From the NCBI GenBank assembly GCA_947176545.1, contig CAMWRB010000021.1, positions 1 to 11,108 on the forward strand: a stretch of 11,108 nucleotides of DNA, written 5' to 3'. Positions 5,962 to 11,108 of this stretch are shown piece by piece; position 1 is the stretch's first letter, and each line of letters opens with the position of its first letter. The notes under the pieces are model-generated. The model was given only the letters and a program-made list of their open reading frames with translations, searched no databases and was not told the origin of the DNA. Source of the stretch: an uncultured Porphyromonadaceae bacterium. GTDB taxonomy: Bacteria > Bacteroidota > Bacteroidia > Bacteroidales > Muribaculaceae. The translations under genes were made by a program, and so were the position numbers.

Positions 5962-6696
5962 ATGAAAAAAACTCTACTTGCAATGCTTATGCTCGGGACA
6001 GCAGCCGCTGCCTCCGCGCAATCTTTCTCCGACTATTTCACTTTGTCTTACCACGGCACTGAACTAAAGGATGGAGACACCGTCTACATCACAGAGCGTG
6101 TCGACGAAGGTGACGACCTCGGTTTCTCCTACATCTCACATATCAATGTGGCCAACAAGACTGACATGGTCCTCCCCTGCCGCGCCGTCTTCCAATATTA
6201 TCAGCCCGCTATCAACGACGTAAGAAATGACCCCGATTACTGGGGCACTCCCTCGATGTGCTTCAGCGGTGCAGTCGCTGTCAATGGTTCAGCACAGAAT
6301 TCATGCCTTATGAGCGGTAATCTTGATGCCGGTGCCGGCACCGTATGGGTACCCGCAAAAGATAAAGGTCAGTTCAGCTGGGAACCCCACCTCGACTTCG
6401 CCAATGCCAAGGCGGTCTCAACCTATAAGCTCGTCATCGCACCCCTCATCGGTGAAGGCGACCTCGTTGAACAGATAGAATCCGGCGAACTCTCTCTGAG
6501 CGACCTCGAAGAGGGCACACCCGTCACTCTCAACATCTGCTACTGCGAGACTGACCCCTCAGGTGTGGAGACTATTGACGCTGACGAAAATGCCGAGGTC
6601 AAGTACTACGACCTGCAGGGCAACAAGGTTGTAGCTCCCGTCAAGGGTCTCTACATCCGTGTAGCCGGTGACAAAGCCACAAAGGTTATCCTTTAA
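5962..6696 (+). CDS. Secreted protein with Ig-like body and sorting-domain-like C-terminal tail
   Basis: The 244-residue protein begins with a classical signal peptide, MKKTLLAMLMLGTAAAASAQ, with likely cleavage after ASA at residue 19. No lipobox is present, so it should reach the periplasm or beyond as a soluble protein. The body (about 22-200) is acidic and beta-rich (LGFSYISHINVANKTDMVLP and then strands) with cysteines at 73, 100, 115, 193 and 195. It resembles the Ig-like regions common in Bacteroidales secreted proteins, but I cannot name a family. The tail, VKYYDLQGNKVVAPVKGLYIRV followed by KATKVIL, has the pattern YDLQG-x-x-V...GLYI...K-V-I found at the ends of many Bacteroidales exported proteins and similar to type IX secretion sorting domains. 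The gene stands alone, 112 bases after the 9-bp repeat array, and is followed by a strong palindrome at 6735-6764. Function unknown. Confidence 0.88.
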   Translation: MKKTLLAMLMLGTAAAASAQSFSDYFTLSYHGTELKDGDTVYITERVDEGDDLGFSYISHINVANKTDMVLPCRAVFQYYQPAINDVRNDPDYWGTPSMCFSGAVAVNGSAQNSCLMSGNLDAGAGTVWVPAKDKGQFSWEPHLDFANAKAVSTYKLVIAPLIGEGDLVEQIESGELSLSDLEEGTPVTLNICYCETDPSGVETIDADENAEVKYYDLQGNKVVAPVKGLYIRVAGDKATKVIL

Positions 6697-6734
6697 TCCA
6701 ACAGTCTGAACACACAACACACAATAACGGTATG

Positions 6735-6764
6735 ATGGATACGGGGGTCGACTCCCGTATCCAT
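6735..6764. terminator. 30-base near-perfect palindrome, probable terminator hairpin without a T run
   Basis: An 11-bp perfect stem (ATGGATACGGG / CCCGTATCCAT) closes on a G-T pair and a GTCGAC core, so the whole 30 bases is almost fully self-complementary. It sits 38 bases after the stop of the secreted-protein gene and 55 bases before the Lrp-type regulator. With no T tract after it, it is either a terminator of unusual form, an mRNA-end stabiliser, or a dyad operator for the regulator gene that follows. Confidence 0.5.
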
Positions 6765-6819
6765 TACCTGCCCGACCGACTATAACCACCTCCACACCGG
6801 AGACCTAAATTTATATACC

Positions 6820-7302
6820 ATGGAAAAAGTCGATAATCTCGACAGAAAAATACTTAATCTCGTGATGAACAACGCGAGAATGCCCTCCAAGGAAATCGCC
6901 GATATCTGCGGAGTCTCACGTGCCGCCATCCATCAGAGATTACAACGTCTTATCGAACTCAAGGTCATCACAGGCTCCGGATACAACGTCAATCCGCAAG
7001 AGCTCGGATACAATACCTGCACATATATCGGTATCCGTCTGGAGAAAGGCTCCATGTACAGGGAGACCCTCAGACAACTCATCACATTCCCGGAGGTCGT
7101 GGAGTGTCACTTCACCACCGGACCATACTCCATGCTCGTCAAGGTGTACGCTCACGATGCCGCCCACCTCATGGAATTGCTCAACGACAGAATACAATCG
7201 ATTGTCGGAGTAACAGCCACAGAAACCCTGATATCACTCGAACAGGGCATCAACAGACAATTACAGCTTTCACTCGACGAGAGCAGCAAACATTATGAAT
7301 AA
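6820..7302 (+). CDS. Lrp/AsnC-family transcriptional regulator
   Basis: A 160-residue protein of standard family length. The N-terminal AsnC-type helix-turn-helix is at about 5-52: LDRKILNLVMNNARMPSKEI, then the turn and recognition helix CGVSRAAIHQRLQRLIELKV, ending in ITGSGYNVNP. The C-terminal RAM (ligand-binding/oligomerisation) domain covers about 64-142: YNTCTYIGIRLEKG, the VVECHFTTGPYSMLVKV segment (93-109), which is the family's VxxxxxxTGxyD-like signature with Ser where Asp is usual, and ETLISLEQ at the end. Such proteins form octamers or hexadecamers that bind amino acids and regulate metabolic and transport genes, usually including their own. Which ligand it senses is unknown. No clear promoter box lies at the usual spacing upstream. 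Its last eight bases overlap the start of the YfhO-family gene (ATGAATAA), so the two are probably co-translated. Confidence 0.95.
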   Translation: MEKVDNLDRKILNLVMNNARMPSKEIADICGVSRAAIHQRLQRLIELKVITGSGYNVNPQELGYNTCTYIGIRLEKGSMYRETLRQLITFPEVVECHFTTGPYSMLVKVYAHDAAHLMELLNDRIQSIVGVTATETLISLEQGINRQLQLSLDESSKHYE

Positions 7303-9853
7303 GAAAAATCTTATCTATACTATTCTGGCTATCGCTGTACTCGCCGCGGTAGCCGTTTGTTTTTTCGCACCCGACGCTATCGAGGGGCGGACACTGCAGC
7401 AACATGACATCCGTCAGGGCATCGCCAACGGACATGAAGTGCAGGTGTTTCAAGAGCAGACAGGAGAGACCTCAAGATGGACCAACTCCCTCTTCTCCGG
7501 AATGCCCAACTATCAGATAGCACCATCATATTCGGCCAATGCAATGTTGGGATGGTTGCAGACCGTGTTCGGACTCGGACTGCCGTCTCCCATCAATCTC
7601 CTGTTCATGTTCATGGCCGGATTCTTCTTCATGTCGCTATGCTTCAAGATGAAATGGTATACGGCTCTCTTCGCCTCGATAGCTTGGGGGTTCTCCACAT
7701 ATTTCATCATAATCATCGGAGCTGGACACATCTGGAAGTTTGTCACACTGGCATACATACCGCCCACAATCGGAGCACTCGCCCTGCTGTACCGCGGCAA
7801 GTATCTCAGCGGCACCGCGCTGACGGCTCTCTTCGCCTCGATGCAGCTTATGAGCAATCATCCCCAGATGACATACTATTTCGTCATCGTAATGCTCGCA
7901 CTGGTAATAGCATGGGGGATAAACGCCGTCCGCCAACATACACTAAGACAATTCACATACGCCACACTACTGGCCATCGCGGCCGGCTCGCTGGCTGTAG
8001 CGGTCAATTCCGCCTCACTATATAATTCATACCAATACTCCAAGGAGACCGTTCGCGGACGCGCCACTCTGCTCACAGAGGGCGACGGCTCACAGAATGC
8101 CGGAATGGACCGCGATGCCATAACAGCATGGTCATACGGACTCGACGAAACCTTCACTCTCCTCATACCCAACGTCAAGGGTGGAGCCACTATCAAACCC
8201 ACCGGGACACAGAACGCGCTGATGTCGCTGGCCGACATAGATGACAACCCCAATCTCATGCCGCAGGAACGTCAGTTTCTCGCACAGTTCCCCCAATATT
8301 TCGGCGACCAGCCGATGACCAACGGACCCGTATATGTCGGCGCTATTGTACTTCTGCTGGCTATCCTGGCACTCTTTGTCGTCGATTCGCCCAACCTTGT
8401 CACCATCAAGTGGGCGCTCTTCGCCGCCTCGTTCCTGGCTGTCCTCCTCGCGTGGGGACACAATTTCTCACTGCTCACTGACTTTTTCATCGACTATATA
8501 CCGGGATACAACAAGTTCCGCGCCGTCGCCTCGATACTGGTCATACCCGAATTCTGCATACCGTTGCTCGCGGCTATGGCCATACATAAATTGTGTGTGG
8601 ACAGGGATTTCCTTGCCAACAATCAGTGGACACTCTACACCATCTTCGGCCTCGGTGCGCTGATATGTCTTGCGGGATGGTTAAGTCCCTCGATATTCGG
8701 CTCGCCGTTCTCGCTGGCCGAACGTGACCAACTGGCACAGATGGGTGTACTGAACGACCCGGCATATGCCGGCATCATGCAGGCTGTCCGCTCTGCCCGT
8801 CTCGGGCTGGTCAGCGCAGACTCCCTCCGTTCGCTCATCTATATCCTTGTAGGGTTCGGAGTCATAATGCTCTACCTCAAGGGGGCTTTCCGTTCGGAGA
8901 CGCTCTTCGTATGTATGCTCACAGCCGTCGTGCTCATAGACCTCTTCACGGTCAATAAGCGTTACATCGACTCCGATAATTTCAGCGACCCCGTCATGCA
9001 GTCCGATTCCTTCTATCCGACACAGGCTGACGAATATATTCTCGCCGACCCGGACCCCAACTATCGCGTGGCCGACCTCGGCGACTTCTCGGGTGCCCGG
9101 TCATCTTATTTCCACAAGACCATCGGCGGATATCATGCAGCCAAACTCACACGCTACAACGACCTGCTCACCAAGGGTATCAATCCGGCTGTCAACCGGC
9201 TCATGCAGGCGGCCCACAATAACGCGGAGGCTAATGCCAACGATTCGACAGCCGACAACACTCCATCACGTCTCTTTACACCCGGCGAACCTATACTCAA
9301 CATGCTCAACACCAAGTATTACCTGCTGGGAGAGTATGCCGAGCAAAATCCCGACGCATTGGGCAACGCATGGTGGGTGGACGACATCAGATATGTCTCC
9401 GGAGCTAATGAGGAGATGGTACAGACGCTTGCCGCCGACCCGGCCCATACAGCCATCGCCGACCGGGAATTCGAGAGCATCCTCGGACAGGCCGGTGCCG
9501 TATCACCCGGTGACTATATCAAGGAGACAGAATATGCACCCAACAAGCTGACCTATACCGCACACAGCGCCCGCGGTGGCATAGCCGTATTCTCGGAGGT
9601 ATGGTTTCCCGACGGATGGAACGCCACAATCGACGGACAACCGGCACCCATCGGACGTGTCAATTACACACTACGCGCGATGCGTATTCCGGCCGGTGAC
9701 CATCAGATAGTCATGTCTTTCAATCCCGAAAGTCTTGAGGTCACCAACGCTATCGGTGTCGGAGGCTGTATCATCATTTATCTCCTCGTGCTCGCTGCCA
9801 TTCTCGCTCCGGTACGCGGTCTTATCAGCAAACCCGATGGCAAGAGGGCTTGA
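7295..9853 (+). CDS. YfhO-family polytopic membrane protein (GT-C-like)
   Basis: An 852-residue integral membrane protein of the YfhO type, of usual length for Bacteroidales. It has an N-terminal helix (about 5-24), a first extracytoplasmic loop with TLQQHDIRQG (33-42), whose Asp sits where GT-C enzymes keep a catalytic acid, and SLFSGMPNYQI (65-75). Many further helices follow, with family-typical GHIWKFVTLAYIP (144-156) and MSNHPQMTYYF (186-196). The C-terminal part is a soluble beta-rich region with FHKTIGGYHAAKLTRYNDL, LNMLNTKYYLL, WFPDGWNATIDG and VNYTLRAMRIPAGDHQIVMSF, then a final helix. In Gram-positives YfhO/GtlB proteins add sugars to teichoic acids outside the membrane; in Bacteroidetes the substrate is unknown, so a lipid-linked-sugar glycosyltransferase role is an inference. 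It overlaps the regulator upstream by 8 bases and the small gene downstream by 17 bases. Confidence 0.93.
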   Translation: MNKKNLIYTILAIAVLAAVAVCFFAPDAIEGRTLQQHDIRQGIANGHEVQVFQEQTGETSRWTNSLFSGMPNYQIAPSYSANAMLGWLQTVFGLGLPSPINLLFMFMAGFFFMSLCFKMKWYTALFASIAWGFSTYFIIIIGAGHIWKFVTLAYIPPTIGALALLYRGKYLSGTALTALFASMQLMSNHPQMTYYFVIVMLALVIAWGINAVRQHTLRQFTYATLLAIAAGSLAVAVNSASLYNSYQYSKETVRGRATLLTEGDGSQNAGMDRDAITAWSYGLDETFTLLIPNVKGGATIKPTGTQNALMSLADIDDNPNLMPQERQFLAQFPQYFGDQPMTNGPVYVGAIVLLLAILALFVVDSPNLVTIKWALFAASFLAVLLAWGHNFSLLTDFFIDYIPGYNKFRAVASILVIPEFCIPLLAAMAIHKLCVDRDFLANNQWTLYTIFGLGALICLAGWLSPSIFGSPFSLAERDQLAQMGVLNDPAYAGIMQAVRSARLGLVSADSLRSLIYILVGFGVIMLYLKGAFRSETLFVCMLTAVVLIDLFTVNKRYIDSDNFSDPVMQSDSFYPTQADEYILADPDPNYRVADLGDFSGARSSYFHKTIGGYHAAKLTRYNDLLTKGINPAVNRLMQAAHNNAEANANDSTADNTPSRLFTPGEPILNMLNTKYYLLGEYAEQNPDALGNAWWVDDIRYVSGANEEMVQTLAADPAHTAIADREFESILGQAGAVSPGDYIKETEYAPNKLTYTAHSARGGIAVFSEVWFPDGWNATIDGQPAPIGRVNYTLRAMRIPAGDHQIVMSFNPESLEVTNAIGVGGCIIIYLLVLAAILAPVRGLISKPDGKRA

Positions 9854-10229
9854 CCGTATCAACCGCTGGAGACACCGTCATGGCTTCGGCGTGCATTCAC
9901 CACTCGCATTCATCATCGCGACGGAGGCTGTCAGCCGTCCGTCGCGATACATGTATTATGAGGAGGAGAAGATAGAGAACGAAACGGCCGACCCCCGGCT
10001 GCGGAAACATTTCACACGCCAATGCCGGCTACGCAACCTGATTGAGCGGCTCAACAACTACGGTGGAAACTGCATCATACGCGCTGAATATATCGTCAAC
10101 CCGAATCCGGATAAGCTCAACGATGCCTGTCACCGTCTCAGCCAAACCGGTGGCATACTCTTCGAGGGGAGAGACTATATCATCATCATCGAACGTGAGG
10201 GCCTGACATTCTACCGCTATACAGTATGA
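9837..10229 (+). CDS. Small protein with HGxGVHSP motif, related to Bacteroidetes methyltransferase-like proteins but lacking the SAM-binding core
   Basis: The 130-residue frame starts at ATG 9837, inside the last codons of the YfhO gene, and ends in ATGA, the TGA of which overlaps the xerD start. The frame is open further upstream to an ATG at 9735, but that part only mirrors the YfhO C-terminus out of frame. The N-terminus, INRWRHRHGFGVHSPLAFII, carries the HGxGVHSPfaF signature that, from memory, begins a family of Bacteroidetes class I SAM-dependent methyltransferase-like proteins of roughly twice this length. A basic helical stretch (DPRLRKHFTRQCRLRNLIERLN) follows, as in that family. 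The expected glycine-rich SAM-binding strand is then absent, and the chain passes directly to an end segment, GGILFEGRDYIIIIEREGLTFYRYTV in outline, that resembles a terminal beta hairpin. No frameshift is visible, so it reads as a shortened but intact gene. Function unknown. Confidence 0.72.
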   Translation: MARGLDRINRWRHRHGFGVHSPLAFIIATEAVSRPSRYMYYEEEKIENETADPRLRKHFTRQCRLRNLIERLNNYGGNCIIRAEYIVNPNPDKLNDACHRLSQTGGILFEGRDYIIIIEREGLTFYRYTV

Positions 10230-11108
10230 CCCTCACCGAACGCCTCATATCGCAATATGCCGACTATCTGCGGCTCGAACGGGGACTCTCACCCCTGACC
10301 CTGCAGGCATATACCGATGATGTCGGACGTTGGCTTCAATATGCCGTCGATAACGGCGAACTCGACAATCACCTCGACCTGCATACCGCACTCTCACCCG
10401 CACTCTCCGCTGCCGTCACGGATGTATCCGCATATCTGGCGGAACTGGCAGAAATAGGACTCTCGGCCCGGAGTGTGGCAAGAGCACTCTCAGCCATCAA
10501 ATCACTATGCAAATATCTCCTCATGGAGCATTATATAGATGATAACCCGGTCGAAATGATTGAGGCGCCGAGGTTGGACCGCCATCTTCCCGACCTGCTG
10601 TCGCTCGAAGAGATTGACCGGCTTATCGACGCCATAGATTACTCCAAAAATGAAGGGATACGCAACCGTGCGATTATAGAGACCCTTTACGGTTCGGGAC
10701 TGCGTGTCAGCGAACTCACCGACCTGCGCCTCTCACGCTACGACGCGCAGCGAATGTACCTCATCATAGAGGGTAAAGGCTCCAAACAAAGGATTGTACC
10801 GGTGTCACCGGTCGCAGCAGAGGCAATTGCCCTATATCTCCCGATGCGTTCACCCCAACCGGGGCAGGAGGATATACTGTTCCTCAACCGTCGGGGGCGC
10901 GCCTTGACACGTCAGATGATTTTCACTATCCTGCGGCAGTTGGCCGAAACAGCCGGCATAGACAAGACCATATCACCCCACACGCTGCGACACAGCTTCG
11001 CGACCCATCTGCTCGAAGGGGGAGCCAACCTGAGCGCCATACAGGAAATGCTGGGTCACGAGTCAATCGCCACTACCGAAGTCTACCTGCATCTTGACCG
11101 CACACGCC
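10226..11108 (+). CDS. xerD: Site-specific tyrosine recombinase XerD (C-terminal end beyond window)
   Basis: The frame gives 294 residues before the window ends and probably lacks only a few. The N-terminal core-binding domain spans about 5-105 (YLRLERGLSPLTLQAYTDDV, then ARSVARALSAIKSLCKYL). The catalytic domain follows PVEMIEAPRLDRHLPDLLS. All catalytic residues of the Xer family are present: R160 in GSGLRVSEL, K184 in EGKGSKQR, H252 and R255 in PHTLRHSFATH, H278 in LGHESI, and the nucleophile Y287 in TEVYLHLD. XerD acts with XerC at dif to resolve chromosome dimers; in Bacteroidetes the two are hard to tell apart by eye, but the sequence is Xer-like and not the shorter or longer integrase types of mobile elements. 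The start ATG overlaps the preceding stop codon (ATGA), implying translational coupling. No attachment site or integron cassette is visible. Confidence 0.88.
   Translation, partial: MTLTERLISQYADYLRLERGLSPLTLQAYTDDVGRWLQYAVDNGELDNHLDLHTALSPALSAAVTDVSAYLAELAEIGLSARSVARALSAIKSLCKYLLMEHYIDDNPVEMIEAPRLDRHLPDLLSLEEIDRLIDAIDYSKNEGIRNRAIIETLYGSGLRVSELTDLRLSRYDAQRMYLIIEGKGSKQRIVPVSPVAAEAIALYLPMRSPQPGQEDILFLNRRGRALTRQMIFTILRQLAETAGIDKTISPHTLRHSFATHLLEGGANLSAIQEMLGHESIATTEVYLHLDRTR

Noticed and set aside
6806..6813. TAAATTTA as -7 box of the Lrp-type regulator
   Set aside because: It matches 7 of 8 bases but ends only six bases before the ATG, far closer than the other promoters here, and it has no -33 box.
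9735..9836. Upstream in-frame start for the HGxGVHSP protein
   Set aside because: The extra 34 residues only shadow the YfhO C-terminus in another frame; a start at 9837 gives a normal short overlap.
10226..11108. Integrase of a mobile element
   Set aside because: The protein has Xer-type length and motifs, overlaps a neighbour gene in an operon-like chain, and no attachment site, cargo or other mobile gene is visible.

Overview
The window reads as a chromosomal segment from a member of the Bacteroidales, most likely of the Muribaculaceae (S24-7) or a close relative. Three things point there: TAnnTTTG-type -7 boxes with a TTTG -33 box, an almost complete lack of Shine-Dalgarno sequences, and a gene set that includes UpxY-type NusG paralogs, a YfhO-family membrane protein and secreted proteins ending in a 'YYDLQG...GLYI' tail. 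The family-level placement is an inference from gene style, not from a marker gene.

Layout, left to right. (1) Positions 1-357, minus strand: the N-terminal part of an unrecognised exported protein that runs off the left edge. (2) Positions 451-3644: an envelope-polysaccharide-flavoured cluster. A NusG/UpxY-like antiterminator (plus, 510-1085) has a near-perfect Bacteroidales promoter and converges, with a 7-bp gap, on a minus-strand pair made of a second UpxY-like protein (2674-2150) and a GtrB/ArnC-type polyprenyl-phosphate glycosyltransferase (2079-1093). Divergent from that pair is a UbiA-superfamily decaprenyl-phosphate phosphoribosyltransferase-like enzyme (2766-3644). Together these suggest synthesis of lipid-phosphate-linked sugars for a surface glycan, under processive antitermination control. 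(3) Positions 3841-5445: pckA, ATP-dependent PEP carboxykinase, a housekeeping gene with a long leader and an intrinsic terminator. (4) Positions 5499-5850: a non-coding repeat island holding three REP-like hairpin copies, two further hairpins and a nested 9-bp minisatellite of 15 units. (5) Positions 5962-6696: a secreted protein with a degenerate sorting-domain-like tail, followed by a strong palindrome. (6) Positions 6820-11108: four plus-strand genes whose ends overlap one another (8, 17 and 4 nt): an Lrp/AsnC regulator, a large YfhO-family GT-C-like membrane protein, a 130-residue protein that looks like a methyltransferase family member lacking its catalytic core, and XerD (cut by the right edge).

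Nothing here is clearly a mobile element, prophage, CRISPR array or RNA gene. The parts most worth a second look are the repeat island and its relation to similar GATAACT-like 9-mers in other gaps of the window, the pair of solitary UpxY-like antiterminators, and the small core-less methyltransferase relative wedged between yfhO and xerD.
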